A stretch of 64,000 nt of DNA from Panulirus ornatus. Its lineage: Eukaryota; Arthropoda; Malacostraca; Decapoda; Palinuridae. The notes beneath the pieces are model-generated. The model did no database searches and was not told the origin of the DNA. It saw only the letters and a list, made by a program, of their open reading frames with translations. Shown piece by piece: positions 52,399 through 63,475 of this stretch. Numbering within the stretch: position 1 is the first letter of the stretch; every line of letters begins with the position of its first letter. Location: positions 23,651,778-23,715,777 of the forward strand of contig NC_092289.1 in assembly GCF_036320965.1 (NCBI RefSeq), in the 5' to 3' direction. The position numbers and the translations under genes are program-made.

Positions 52399-52842
52399 AT
52401 GTGGAAGGTGAGAATGTTATCTTGGAGAGCAAAAATGGGTATGCTTGAAGGAATATTGGTTCCAACAATGTTATATGGTTGTGAGGCATGGGCTATAGAT
52501 AGGATTGTGCGGAAGAGGGTGGATGTGCTGGAAATGAGATGTTTGAGGACAATATGTGGCGTGAGGTGGTTTGATCAAGTAAGTAATGAAAGGGTAAGAG
52601 AGATGTGTGGTAATAAAAAGAGTGTGGTTGAGATAGCAGAGGAGGGTGTATTGAAATGGTTTGGTCACATGGAGAGAATGAATGAGGAAAGATTGACAAA
52701 GAGGATATATGTGTCGGAGGTGGAGGGAACGAGAAGTGGGAGACCAAATTGGAGGTGGAAGGATGAAGTGAAAAAGATTTTGAGTGATCAGGGCCTGAAC
52801 ATACAGGAGGGTGAATGGCATACAAGGAATAGAGTGAATTGA
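52399..52842 (+). pseudogene. LINE-A RT C-terminal segment (copy 13)
   Basis: An open frame of 147 codons with MLYGCEAWAIDRIVRKR, GHMERMNEERLTKRI and [13 protein letters not shown], ending early at VN because the final Trp codon has become a stop (TGG to TGA in the VNWxDVVY segment). The thumb region precedes it in a different frame (52257-52448). No catalytic motif in this frame. Confidence 0.82.
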
Positions 52843-53304
52843 AACGATGTGGTATACCAGGGTTGATGTGCTGCAATGGATTATGTGAAGTGTCTGGGGT
52901 AAACCATGGAAAGTTTTGTGGGGCCTGGATGTGGAAAGGGAACTGTGGTTTTGGTGCATTACACATGACAGCTAGAGACTGAATGTGAACGGATGTGGCC
53001 ATTGTAGTCTTTTCCTAGCACTACCTCGCACATGCACGGGGGCAGGGGGGGTGCCATTTCATGTGTGGCTGGGTGGCGACGAGAATAAATGAAGGCAGCA
53101 TGTATGAATATGTACATGTGTATATATGTTTATGTCTATGTATATGTATGTATACGTTGAAATGTATAAGTATGTATATGTGCGTGTGTGGGCGTTTATG
53201 TATATACACGTGCATGTGGGTGGGTTGGGCTATTCTTTCATCTGTTTCCTTGAGCTACCTCACTAACGTGAGAGACAGTGACAAAGTATAATAATAAATA
53301 CATA

Positions 53305-53507
53305 TTTCATATATATTTGCCATTTCCCATGTTAGTGAGGTAGCGCCAAGAACAGAGGACTGACCCCAAAAGGATAAAAGCCTCACTTGGCCCCAATCTC
53401 TGCTCCTTCTTTTGGAAAAGTCAAAACTGGAGGGGAGGATTTCCAGTTCCCCGCTCCTTCCCCTTTTACAGTCGCCTCCTACGACATGCAGGAAATACAT
53501 GGAAGTA
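53305..53507 (-). mobile_element. Module B, minus sense, facing copy 13 tail
   Basis: Degenerate monomer (CCATTTCCCATGTTAGTGAG, then AGCGCCAAGAACAGAGGACT, to CAGTCGCCTCCTACGACATG). It lies tail-to-tail with the plus-sense copy 13, exactly the arrangement seen at 48109-48679. CpG sites of the hairpin have decayed to TpG/CpA. Confidence 0.75.
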
Positions 53508-53762
53508 TTTTGAGTGCTTGAGGCATGAACATGCAGGAAAGTGAAAGGAGTGCTGAAGATAAGTGAATTGGAGATATGTGGTATACAGGGACCAATGTGC
53601 TGTCTGTGGACTCAACCTGGCAATATGAAGCAGAAGAGGGGAAACCATGTAAAGGTCTGTGGGGTTTGGTTGTGGATTGGAGGCTGTGTTTTCGGTGCAT
53701 TACACAACAGCTAGAGAATGAAAATGAGCGAATGTGGCCTTTCTTTGTCTGTTCCTGGTAAA
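53508..53762 (+). mobile_element. LINE-A copy 14, decayed 3' end fragment
   Basis: Plus-sense similarity to the last codons and long 3' UTR: ATTTTGAGTGCTTGAGGCAT, GAACATGCAGGAAAGTGAAA, GTGGTATACAGGGACCAATG, then GGTGCATTACACAACAGCTA and GAATGTGGCCTTTCTTTGTC. It is cut before the terminal hairpin. Confidence 0.7.
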
Positions 53763-53764
53763 CT

Positions 53765-54205
53765 AACTTGTTATACTTTGTGTTGCATCTTTGTTTGCTG
53801 TTTGTATAGTATGTGGGTGCTGTTTTTACTGTAAGATCATCAGCACATGAGAAGACCTTTACACTTTGGTCTGCAAAAGGTGATGATAATGTCATATATA
53901 GAATGATAAGAGAGAATTGCTCCCTGGGGTACTCCTTGTACTGCTTATTTTTGAGGTGAAGCTTTTGTGAAGGATTGGCTTGATAGCCAACTTTAAATTT
54001 GGCCTACCACTTTTCGTCATTGTTGTAAAGGGTGTTGTCAAGAACTTTTTGTAAGGATGTGTCAAGGGATAGTGTATAATGCTTTGCTGGTGTCTATTGC
54101 CTCTTATACTGAGCAGAGGGGCTTTGAGCTTTGTTGAAACCATCCAAGATATGTTGTGTGAGGTTTGCGTGTTTTTTGATACTGGATTGATTGGGTATGA
54201 AGCCA
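53765..54205 (-). pseudogene. CR1/Jockey-type LINE reverse transcriptase relic
   Basis: Minus-strand reading over several frames gives, in RT order, HGFIPNQSSIKKHANLTQHI followed closely by DGFNKAQS (the QHGFRPxxST block), an IDTSKAL remnant of motif A, VQGVPQGAILS (motif B), and VKVFSCADDLTVKTAPTYY near 53790-53850. The last is a YADD-type box with Tyr replaced by Cys. These spellings differ from LINE-A (FADD, GLRQG) and indicate a different non-LTR clade. Stops and frameshifts throughout. The upstream and downstream parts of this element were not recognised. Confidence 0.7.
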
Positions 54206-54953
54206 TGCTGTGTAAGTAAGAGTGGAATATTTTGCTTGGTTCTATTGGGGATCAGTTTTCAAAGAGATGATACTGAATATAGCAAAGATATAAATCAGTA
54301 TAAAGAGGGGGAGTCCTGTGGCTTTGAGGGTTTCAGAATGGGTACTGGATATCATTGTAAAACCAGGGATAATTTAAGATATCAGGAAGAGCTTGAATTT
54401 TGGTGGAGCCAAAGATTTTTTGTGATGTCTGAAATGTCAGTGTCTGTTGCAAAGAAGTTCTTTAAAGCCTTAAATGCATTGAAAATGACAAAGGGGTTGA
54501 AGGTGAGTCACCAGTTGTGTCAGGATGGATATATAATCCTAAGACCCGTTTATGGGGCTCCTTCAGCTTCAAGGTTGCATTAAAATCAGATGCAGGGAAG
54601 AGAGAACTTCTTTGGTGCAAAAATGTTTCTCAGCAAAACTGCAACTGTTTCGTCAACTGACAATAATACAGTCACATCAAAGGTGACTTTATACTTCTGG
54701 TATAACCATAAGTCGTGTAGGTATGTATTTATTATCATCATTACTAATAGGTAACCCTGCAACCACTTCTTCAGGGTTTCTGCAGCTTCAGGGCCTTGCT
54801 ACAAATAGAAACACCATAAGCTGGGTTCCCTTAGGATAAGGAGGTCCTTGTCAATGCTGTATTATTTTCCATCCACTGAAGATGATACAATCTCAATGAA
54901 GTCAACTTCTTGTCAGTGGTGTGACCACCTGCAAGCAGAGTCTATTCACAATC

Positions 54954-54955
<2 letters not shown>
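54206..54955. other. Unrecognised sequence
   Basis: A plus-strand frame at 54191-54583 and a minus-strand stretch reading QGPEAAETLKKWLQGYLL near 54750-54810 were examined. Neither can be assigned, and the latter does not join the TMEM214 reading frame. Possibly further parts of the RT relic. Confidence 0.4.

Positions 54956-55034
<79 letters not shown>
54956..55034. repeat. (TA)n microsatellite
   Basis: About 39 TA units. Confidence 0.95.
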
Positions 55035-55037
<3 letters not shown>

Positions 55038-55601
55038 CACATACAAAAGACTAAGATACCCATGAATCCAGACTTAAAGATCATTAGCTGGTCTTGTTAG
55101 ATGCACTGTTATTGTCTTCTAAAGTACCGACAAGACTGGAATGCATTCGTAAGAGCAATTGGCTTATAGAATTCATTGCATCAAACATGTATTCTTGTAA
55201 TTTCTCTGGGGCAAGAGGTCCTCTGCAACACAAAATTTTTTTCATCAGAATAGAACTATGTTGTACATCATTATTTTAGTATGAATAATTTATCTGCTAC
55301 ACAGACTCCTTTATCTACATAAGTATTTGGTGAAAGATTTCTAAAATCTACATATGACCATCCTCCTTTCAGTACATGATTTTTTAGCATTTGATGATGA
55401 TGAACAATTTCTCACAGGGTTTACAGATCAAATTTTCCAAATGTACAGTACAGCTTAATTCCTGGTTCTCAGTATAGAGTTTAGGCTGGGAAGGTGTGGC
55501 AGCAGTGAGATTTGTTTAAGACTACCAAGAAGTTCCAATCTGATTAAACTGCCTCACGTTTTTGATGTGTCAGGGATTCTCCCTACACCTTGGATTTTGT
55601 A
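55035..55601. other. Unrecognised sequence
   Basis: No gene or repeat family recognised. Confidence 0.45.
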
Positions 55602-55818
55602 ATACATTCCAGCCATTAGAACGGCATCATGAAAAAGGAAGAGTAAGCTAGATGTGCTTGGGGGATAAAGTACATATAACAGGAGATGCCTTTTGCCTGC
55701 AGCACATAAAATACATTCCAGCTGTTAGAATGGCATCATGAAAAAGCATGATTAAACTAGATGTGCTTGGGGGATAAAGTACATATAAAGGAGATGCCTT
55801 TTGCCTGTGGCACATAAA
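55602..55818. repeat. Two-unit tandem duplication, 109-bp period
   Basis: Unit 1 starts ATACATTCCAGCCATTAGAA at 55602 and unit 2 starts ATACATTCCAGCTGTTAGAA at 55711. Both contain TAGATGTGCTTGGGGGATAA and GGAGATGCCTTTTGCCTG. Differences are a handful of substitutions and a 1-2 bp indel. Confidence 0.85.
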
Positions 55819-56647
55819 AATCATATACCACCAAATTTTGGTTTTATCTACATCACTACTTTGTCAGTCTGCAGATTGTATTGCTAAGTTCATTGGTTTT
55901 CCATTTAATGCTGCTACAGAGTAAAGCAACATGAGCAAACCATAACTTTTATGTTCTGTGTAGATGCAGACATTTCAGAATGCATGTCTGCAAACTTCTC
56001 TATACGTTCCCATAAAGTATGTAAGGGACTATGGCTTACCTGCAGTTCTGAGGCCTACTTGAATCTAAAAAAATCATCAGTGAGATCAGCAAGGATTTTG
56101 GTCTTGGTGGTATCACCAAAAATTACTAGAAATATGGTAACATAACTGCCTTGGGTTGCCAGAACTCAGATAAGTCCACTGCCAAAGTTGTCTGGGAGAT
56201 GGGTCTCTATGAAAGCATTATAACACCATAGAAGCAATTGCAAGACTAAAAATTTTCTAAATAGCATTTGTGGATACTGTAAATGTGTTACATTATCAAT
56301 ACATTTCTGCACTGTACTATGTACCTTAAAGACATGGTATCAGATATTAAAAGCACATACTCCTTTTTAAAAATCTAAAAGCATTTTCATGGTATAAAAG
56401 GCCTTATTTATAAATCTAGGATCCTGTCAGTTTTTCACTTATTCTCTGAAAATGTTGCGATAAGTTATCTGTACATAGAGGTTCATGAATTCAACTCGCA
56501 AACAGCAGTCTCCCGAAATAAAGTGGTAAGCATTAGCACATGCATACATGCAAAAGGTATATATTCATCCATATCCCTGGACAGGAGTTTGTCCTTAAGT
56601 GGGACCACATTATCCCTTTCAAGGATAGTATTCTAAGATTTTTTTTT
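55819..56647. other. Unrecognised sequence
   Basis: No supported gene. The plus-strand frame 55951-56145 has no recognised domain. Confidence 0.45.
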
Positions 56648-59025
56648 ATTATATTTAGTCGCTGTCTCTCACATTAGCAAGGTAGTGCAAGAAAACAGAC
56701 AAAAGAATGGCCCAACCCACACACATACACTTGTATAGACATAAGTACCAACACATGCACATATACATACCTATACATTTCAACATATACATACATATAC
56801 ATACACAGACATATACATTTATACAAATGAACATATTCTTACTTGCTGCCTTCATCCAATCCCGTCTCTACCCCACCACACATGAAATGGCACCCCCTCC
56901 AACATGCATGCACGAGGCAGTGCTAGGAAAAGACAACAAAGGCCATATTCGTTCACACTCAGTCTCTAGCTGTCATGTGTAATGCACCAAAACCACAGCT
57001 CCCTTTCCACATCTAGGCCCCACAAAACTTTCCATGGTTTACCTCAGATGTTTCACATGCCCTGGTTCAATCCAGTGACAGCACATTGACCCCAGTATAC
57101 CAACATTGTTCCAATTCACTCTATTCCTTGCATGCCTTTCACCCTCCTCTATGTTCAGGCCACAATCACTCAAAATCTTTTTCACTCCATCCTTCCACCT
57201 CCAATTTGGTCTCCCACTTCTCCTCGTCCCCTCTACCTCTGACACGTATATCCTCTTTGTCAATCTTTCCTTACTCATTCTCTCCATGTGACCAACCCAT
57301 TTCAATACACCCTCTTCTGCTCTCTCAACCACGTTCTTTTTATTACCACACATCTCTTACCCTTTCAATACTTAATCGATCAAGCCACCTCACACTACAT
57401 ACTGTCCTCATTTCCAATACATCCAACCTCCTCCGCACAACCCTATCTATAGCCCATGCCTCGCAGCAATATAACATTGTTAGAACCACTATTCCTTCAA
57501 ACATACACATTTTCAATCCGAGATAATGTTCTTGCCTTCCACACATTCTTCAACGCTCCCAGAACCTTCACCCCCTCCCCCACCCTGTGACCCACTTCTG
57601 CTTCCATGGTTCCTTCCACTGCTAAATCCACTCCCAGATATCTAAAACACTTTACTTCCTCAAGTTTTTCTCCATTCAAACTTACCTCCCAATTAACTTG
57701 TCCCTAAACCTTACTGAACTTAATAACCTTGCTCTTATTCACATTTACTCTCAACTTTCACACACTTTACCAAACTCAGTCACCAACCTCTGCAGTTTCT
57801 CACCCGAATCAGCCACCAGTGCTGTATCATCAGCAAACAACAACTGACTCGCTTCCCAAGCCCCCTCATCCAAAACAGACTACATACTTGCCCCTCTCTC
57901 CTAAACTCTTGCATTCACTTCCCTATCCACCCCATCCATAAATAAATTAAAAAACAATGGAGACATTATGCACCCCTGCCAGAAACTAACATTCACTGGG
58001 AACCAATCACTTTCCTCTCTTCTTACTTGTATGCATGCCTTGCACCCTTAGTAAAAAATTTTCACTGCTTCTAGCAACTTACCTCCCACACCATATACCC
58101 TTAAAACCTTCCACAAAGCATCTTTATCGACCCTATCATATGCCCTCTCCAGATCCATAAATGCTGCATACAAATCCATCTGTTTTCTAAATATTTCTCA
58201 CATACATTCTTCAAAGCAAACACCTGATCCACACATCCTCTACCACTTCTGAAACCACACTGCTCCTCCCCAATCTGATGCTCTGTACATGCCTTTACCC
58301 CTCTCAATCAATACTCCTGTATAATTTCCCAGGAATACTCAACAAACTTCTGCCTTTGTAATTTGAACACTCACCTTTATCCCCTTTGCCTTTGTACAAT
58401 GGCACCATGCATACATTCTGCCAATCCTCAGGCACTTCACCATGATCCATGCATACAATGAATATCCTTCCCAACCAATGAACACAGTCACCCCCTTTTA
58501 TAATAAATTCCACTGCAATACCAACCAAACCCGCTGCCTTGCCGGCTTTCATCTTCCTCAAAGCTTTCACTACCTCGTCTCTGTTTACCAAACCATTCTC
58601 CCTGACCCTCTCACTTGCACACCACCTCGACCAAAAAACCCTACATCTGCCACTCTATCATCAAACACATTCAACAAACCTTCAAAATACTCACTTCATC
58701 ACTACTTGTTATTACCTCCCCATTTGACCCTTTCATCGATGTTCCCATTTGTTCTCTAGTCTTATGCACTTTATATAATTCCTTCCAAAACATCTTTGTT
58801 ATTCTCCCTAAAATTTAATGATAATCTCTCACCCTAGCTCTCATTTACCCTTTTTTTCACCTCTTGCACCTTTCTCTTGACCTCCTGCCACTTTCTTTTA
58901 TACATCTCCCAGTCATTTGCACTACATCTCTGCAAAACTTGTCCAAACTCCTCTCTCTTCTCTTTCACTAACAACCTTGCTTCTTCATCCCACCATTCAC
59001 TACCCTTTCTAATCTGCTTGCCTTT
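56648..59025 (-). mobile_element. LINE-A copy 15, decayed, long 3' UTR
   Basis: Minus sense, about 2.4 kb: decayed terminal block (CTCTCACATTAGCAAGGTAG), long 3' UTR with the second motif copy (CGAGGCAGTGCTAGGAAAAG), coding region from 57039 and linker to about 59025. It ends at the AATCTGCTTG segment with no (TA)n at the 5' junction. CpG decay and indels mark it as older than copies 2 and 10. Confidence 0.82.
57039..58591 (-). pseudogene. LINE-A RT remnant (copy 15)
   Basis: Minus-strand pieces: 58304-58591 (linker to WQNVCMVPLYKGKGDKGECS), 58101-58307 (EEQCGFRSGRGCVDQVFALK; motif A changed, reading MQHLWIWRGHMIGS in this frame), then disrupted palm. Next are 57497-57679 (thumb), 57343-57546 (VVLTMLYCCEAWAIDRVVRR) and 57039-57353 (GHMERMSKERLTKRI and [13 protein letters not shown]). 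Many frame breaks; no enzyme. Confidence 0.8.
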
Positions 59026-59248
59026 ATCCCTTTTCTGAGCCAGGTACCCATTTTATTGACTAATCCCTTGGGGTGGATGAACATCTGGGTTGACTGTGGA
59101 CTAACTACAGCAACCAGGATTTGCTCAACAAAGCAGATATAAACATTGCATTAATCTTTATAATAAAACATATATAATAAAACATAGAAGGAAAAGCTCT
59201 GAACGTTAAAGAGCTTGGTGTAAATATCTGCTCCTTCAATTTCTATAC

Positions 59249-59302
<54 letters not shown>

Positions 59303-59378
59303 TAATGTTGAAGTTACAGTGCCATTCTTGGCCAGCTATACAAAGAAATTGCTGGATTTCAAGTATATCAATACTTAC
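59026..59378. other. Intron sequence with (GA)n
   Basis: Starts just left of the 5' splice site at 59378 (gtaagt on the minus strand). It holds a (GA)n array of about 24 units at 59251-59299 and nothing else recognised. Confidence 0.6.
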
Positions 59379-59530
59379 ACAAAGACTTTTGTGGTGACAA
59401 ATTCATGAGCCTGAGATAAATATGGTGCTGATGCATCTCTGACAGTAGTGAAGCCAACCTGCAATGCATTCATCGCAACACTGCTGTAGTGGCTTGCTGA
59501 TGCACTTAATCCAGGAAGTGAGGTCTCAAT
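59379..59530 (-). CDS. TMEM214: TMEM214-like exon D (152 nt)
   Basis: The acceptor (GATACTACAG) ends at 59531 and the donor (gtaagt) starts at 59378. It reads 50 codons plus GT, starting IETSLPGLSASASHYSSVAM and ending EFVTTKVF plus the split codon. It joins in phase 0 to the exon at 61428-61584. The segment lies in the lumen-side or peripheral C-terminal region after the family's membrane helix; small and hydrophobic residues suggest amphipathic helices (inference). If translated on into the intron it would stop at once, so another exon is required; the proposed one begins at 30518. A LINE-A copy ends only about 100 bp upstream of its acceptor. Confidence 0.8.
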
Positions 59531-59631
59531 CTGTAGTATCAAAGGTAATTGTAAATATTGATAACAACATAACAATTTCTTTGGTCAAAAACTTGTTAAC
59601 AACATATAAGTAAATGCTTATTTATTCATTT

Positions 59632-59710
59632 ATTATTCTTTGATGCTGTCTCCCGCGTTAGCGAGATAGCACAAGGAAACAGACGAAAGAATGGCCCAAC
59701 CCACCCACAT

Positions 59711-59804
<94 letters not shown>

Positions 59805-59807
59805 GTA

Positions 59808-59872
<65 letters not shown>

Positions 59873-61207
59873 CTTTCCATGGTTTACCCCAGATGCTTCA
59901 CATGCCCTGGTTTCAATCCCTTGATGGCACGTCAACTCTGGCATACCACATTGTCCCAATTCACTCTATTCCTTGCACGCCTTTCACCCTCCTGTAGGTT
60001 TAGGCCCCGATCGCTCAAAATCTTTTTCACTCCATCCTTTCACCTCCAATTTGGTCTCCCACTTCTCGTTCCCTCCACCTCTGACACATATATCCTTTGT
60101 CAATCTTTCCTCACTCATTCTCCATGTGACCAAACCATTTCAATACACTCTCTTCAGCTCTCTCAACCACACTCTTTTTATTACCACCCATCTCTCTTAC
60201 CCTTTCATTACTTACTCGATCAAACCACCTCACACCACATATTGTCCTCAAACATCTCATTTTCAATATTTCCACCCTACTTCGCACAACCCACCTATAG
60301 CCCTATAACCCACTATTCCTTCATTCATACCTATTTTTGCCTCCGAGATAAAGTTCTCGCCTTCCACACATTCTTCAACGCACCAAGAACCTTTGCCCCC
60401 TCCCCCACCCTATGACTCACTTCTGCTTCCATGGTCCATCCCCTGCTAGATCCACTCCTAGATATTTACAATACTTCTTCCTCCAGTTTTTCTGCATTCA
60501 AAGTTACCTCCCAACTGACTTGTCCCTCAACCCTACTGAACCTAATAACCTTGCTCTTATTCACATTTGCCCTCAGCTTTCTTCTTTCACATACTTTACC
60601 AAACTCAGTCACGAGATTCTGCAGTTTCTCATCTGAATCAGCCACCAGCACTGTATCATCAGCAAGCAACAACTGACTCACTTCCCAAGCCCTCTCGTCA
60701 TGCACCCATGCCGCAAACCGACATTCACTGGGAAGCCAATCACTTTCCTCTCTTCCTACTCATACACATGCCTTACATCCTCGATAAAAACTTTTCACTG
60801 CTTCTAGCAACTTACTTCCCACACCATATACTCTTAATACCTTCCACAGAGCATCTCTATCAAATGCCTTCTCCAGATCCACAAATGCTACATACAAATC
60901 CATTTGTTTTTCTAATTATTTCTCACATACATTCTTCAAAGCAAACACCTGATCCTTACATCCTTTACCACTTCTGAAACCACACTGCTCTTCCCCAATC
61001 TGATGCTCTGTACATGCCTTCACCCTCTCAATCAATACCCTCCCATATAATTTCCCAGGAATACTCAATAAACTTATACCTCTGTAATATAAACACTCAC
61101 CTTTATCCCCTTTGCCTTTGTGCAATGGTACTATGCATGCATTCCACTAATCCTCAGGCACTTCACCATGAACCATACATACAATGTATATCCTTACCAG
61201 CCAGTCA
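59632..61207 (-). mobile_element. LINE-A copy 16, decayed, short 3' UTR, in the C-D intron
   Basis: Minus sense, same orientation as the host gene. The terminal block with hairpin is near 59650-59667 (CCCGCGTTAGCGAGATAG). The short 3' UTR has its CA/TA-rich part expanded to a 150-bp (TA)n (59713-59866). The decayed C-terminal and RT regions have a deletion that removes the region between LLLADDTVLVADS (FADD changed to LADD) and motif B. It ends about 61207 in the linker, where it is joined to another LINE-A tail (61208-61265). Confidence 0.82.
59713..59866. repeat. (CA)n-(TA)n expansion inside a LINE-A 3' UTR
   Basis: About 70 TA units with CTGTATATGTA interruptions, located where other short-type copies have only a CATACACATGTATATACATA-like stretch. 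The array thus grew inside the element rather than at its border. Confidence 0.85.
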
Positions 61208-61265
61208 AGAACCACTTTGCGCATTAGCGAGGTGGCGCCAGGTAACAGATGAAGAATGGCCCATC
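61208..61265 (-). mobile_element. LINE-A terminal block fragment
   Basis: About 55 bp matching the last part of the LINE-A 3' UTR (GCGCATTAGCGAGGTGGCGC, CAGATGAAGAATGGCCCATC), broken at the hairpin's 5' side, placed between copy 16 and a module B. Confidence 0.6.
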
Positions 61266-61280
61266 CACTTGTATATTTTT

Positions 61281-61395
61281 TTCATACATATTTGTCATTT
61301 CCCACATTAGCGAGGTAGAGTTAAGAACAGAGGACTAAGCCTTAGAAAAATATCCTCATGTGGCCATCTACTCTGTTCCTTCTTTTGGAAAATTA
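61281..61395 (-). mobile_element. Module B fragment, minus sense
   Basis: Plus-strand sequence GTCATTTCCCACATTAGCGA, GTTAAGAACAGAGGACTAAG and CTCTGTTCCTTCTTTTGGAA match the 3' half of the monomer. It ends 33 bp from the 5' splice site of exon C (donor at 61427), with a CA-rich stretch between. Confidence 0.7.
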
Positions 61396-61427
61396 CCCAC
61401 ACACACACAAATATGTAAATAAAATAC

Positions 61428-61584
61428 CTTTTCCTTCATCAGTGGAATATACTGTGCAGCTGATTCCATTGCTGCTATGCAGTAAGCAGCGCCCCCTTCA
61501 GTTTTTTCCAAAACTAAAAGAAGGTATGGTCCTGCAAGCTCACATGCACGACTATAGTACACTGGTACATTGATGGCACACCAT
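61428..61584 (-). CDS. TMEM214: TMEM214-like exon C (157 nt)
   Basis: The acceptor (ATCATACACAG) ends at 61585 and the donor (gtattt, weaker than the others) starts at 61427. It reads 53 codons when the AG carried from the previous exon is added: RWCAINVPVYYSRACELAGP, then LLLVLEKTEGGAAYCIAA and MESAAQYIPLMKEK, ending in phase 0. The HSYRW junction it creates with exon B aligns with the SLQGYSW segment I recall from human TMEM214, supporting the identification. Two short hydrophobic stretches are interrupted by charged residues, so they are not clear transmembrane helices. Flanked closely by LINE-A-derived intron sequence. Confidence 0.85.
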
Positions 61585-61816
61585 CTGTGTATGATGCAAA
61601 GAACTAATTAGCTTGAGATAACCTTCATACCCTTTACTTTGTATTCTGTTACTATTTGAATAATTGTGAATCAAATGAAACTGTCATTAAAGTATGTAGT
61701 GATGACAAATACCTATATTTATACATACAAGTCATTGCAACGTTCATTGTCACTTTAATTTTAATGACCTTGGTTCCAATCATGATCTCGAGTTCTTATC
61801 AAAGCCAAGACTTTAC

Positions 61817-61884
<68 letters not shown>

Positions 61885-62765
61885 ATGATTTTTTTTTAAG
61901 AATTGTGAAGCTTACCTTTCAGAGCTTAGATATATATTTTTTTTCTGTGCCCATGTGTAAAAAAGCAAATAGATTTTTTTTTCATGAATAGGTGCACATG
62001 AAATTTAAAAAGAATGTTTTTTCTAATGAATTTAGACAACCATTCCTAGTTTGAGAAAAACTGTTTGACTGAACTTGAGCAATCATAAATATACAAAGTG
62101 ATTCATAACTTTTCATTTACATAATTAGGTGTAAAATTTTTTTTTACTTTTCTTTACAAAGTAATAGTAAGTATTCCTACTTTAGAAAAACTTTATTGGA
62201 CTAGCCAATCCTAAATGTAAGTGGTGGGCATTACAGGCTGCTAGAACCAAGAAAAGGTTTAGCTGCCCATTACAGTTACTAGCTGGAAAGTGAGGCCTCT
62301 TGGCAATTACAGTGACTCATTCTTTATTTCAATTGCCATCTGTGGCCAGCCAAAAGAGACTATTCCTTGCTCAGAATTCAAGCTGTGGTAACAAATTATG
62401 TGTAAGGATTCTGTGTAAGAATTATGTGTAAGAATTCTAGAAGACTGGTGTGGTGGGGGCTTTTGGTGGAATAACATCATACTTAAGTGAAAGGTTGCAT
62501 TAATTACAGTATTTATTAATTTTTCAAACTACCCTCAGCACACATATTTATAGTAACATTTTTTGCAAGAACTGTGTGACTCGCATAATTAGTCATGTAC
62601 TCTCCTTATCCTAGACTTAAAGGACAGCTTTCAGAAGAATTACCTGAAATAGAAGGATAAGTAGGGGGGGGGGATTTTTTTTCTTAAACTTCACTGAAAA
62701 AATTCTCCACAGTGTAAGAAACTTTTTGATGTTAAGTAATTTGAATTATAAGAAAAGCATCTTAC
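61585..62765. other. TMEM214-like intron B-C
   Basis: An intron of 1181 bp with gtaag donor at 62765 and cag acceptor at 61585. It contains a (GA)n array of about 31 units at 61820-61882. AT-rich, no LINE-A sequence seen. Confidence 0.75.
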
Positions 62766-62862
62766 CTGTAAGAATGAATAAAAGCAGTTTTAGAAGCTCT
62801 TCCAAAAGCTTCCAAGTGAGGGACAAGTCCTAGTCTCTCCACTGTCTGTCCCAACTTCGATC
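62766..62862 (-). CDS. TMEM214: TMEM214-like exon B (97 nt)
   Basis: The acceptor (AGATTTTGTTTTAG) ends at 62863 and the donor (CAG|gtaag) starts at 62765. With the G carried from exon A it reads GSKLGQTVERLGLVPHLEAF, then GRASKTAFIHSY and a split AG. The preceding SAGSFY and the pattern SKLxxxxxRxGLVPxxxxxxxxxKxxxxxSYRW match in order the region right after the membrane helix of TMEM214 as I recall it for human (SHSSFQASLTGRLLRSSGFL and following). No membrane segment lies in this exon. Confidence 0.85.
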
Positions 62863-63475
62863 CTAAAACAAAATCTTTTTAACAAAGAATGTATGTTATA
62901 GTCTAACTATAAAAATATTAAGTAAGAATGAAGCATTCTAAAGGGAAAGAACAAATTAGATTTTGGAGAATATAAAATATTTCTGTACCACAGGAAGAGC
63001 ATTATAAGCATCTGAGAGGACTTGCTAAAATGGGAGGTTAAAATGCTGTTTTATCCCATAAAAATGACCAGTATGAAGCAAATGGAGCTAGGAAAAGCTT
63101 ATCTAAAGGGACTCAACATCCATGCAGTTACCAGGCAAGGTACATGACCTTACACCATAAAAGTAAGGTGGTGGCAAACCCATCCAAATTCATTCATTAA
63201 TCAATACTCTCTGTGCCTTCGGCCTATTTCTGTCAAAAATAAAGAAATAGTCTTTTAGCAAGGAAAGGAAAATCATTGGATGCTCATAAGGGTTTGTCAA
63301 CAGAAAAATAGTTTTCATTTTTCAAAAGCTACTCTTCTCACGAAGAGCAAAATATGTGGGTAGCATCCCTTATCCCACCTTAGGGATATATTTGTAAATA
63401 GTTGAACCAAAAAAAATATTTAATAGGAATTGTTAGGATGAAACAAAATCAACTTAATACTTTAATAAAACTTAC
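62863..63475. other. TMEM214-like intron A-B
   Basis: A 613-bp AT-rich intron with gtaagt donor at 63475 and tttag acceptor at 62863. No repeat or other feature recognised. Confidence 0.75.

Larger units (their letters stand above)
50455..53290 (+). mobile_element. LINE-A copy 13, 5' UTR to 3' UTR, internally deleted
   Basis: The only copy with 5' UTR, endonuclease start and 3' end together. Order: a partial module B (50455-50599), a second module B (50600-50757), APE ORF (50728-51318 and 51384-51797) and linker. A deletion near 51960 then removes roughly 0.7 kb, joining the EYFEG linker position to the segment just before motif B. Then come a decayed RT palm with a recognisable FADDT (GTTCGCTGACGATACAGC at about 52128), the C-terminal frame 52399-52842 and a long-type 3' UTR with hairpin block near 53250-53280. 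Terminal A/T: ATAATAATAAATA. It shows how module B is used as a tandem promoter-side monomer. Confidence 0.82.

Noticed and set aside
54740..54960. Minus-strand stretch reading QGPEAAETLKKWLQGYLL considered as the missing TMEM214 terminal exon
   Set aside because: The available acceptor gives the wrong phase after exon D (the in-phase reading stops within nine codons).
55380..55930. Minus-strand text around LYPPSTSSLIMLFHDAILTA that recalls the pre-integrase segment of LTR elements
   Set aside because: Lies in the 109-bp tandem duplication, is frame-broken and lacks the zinc-finger and DDE motifs.
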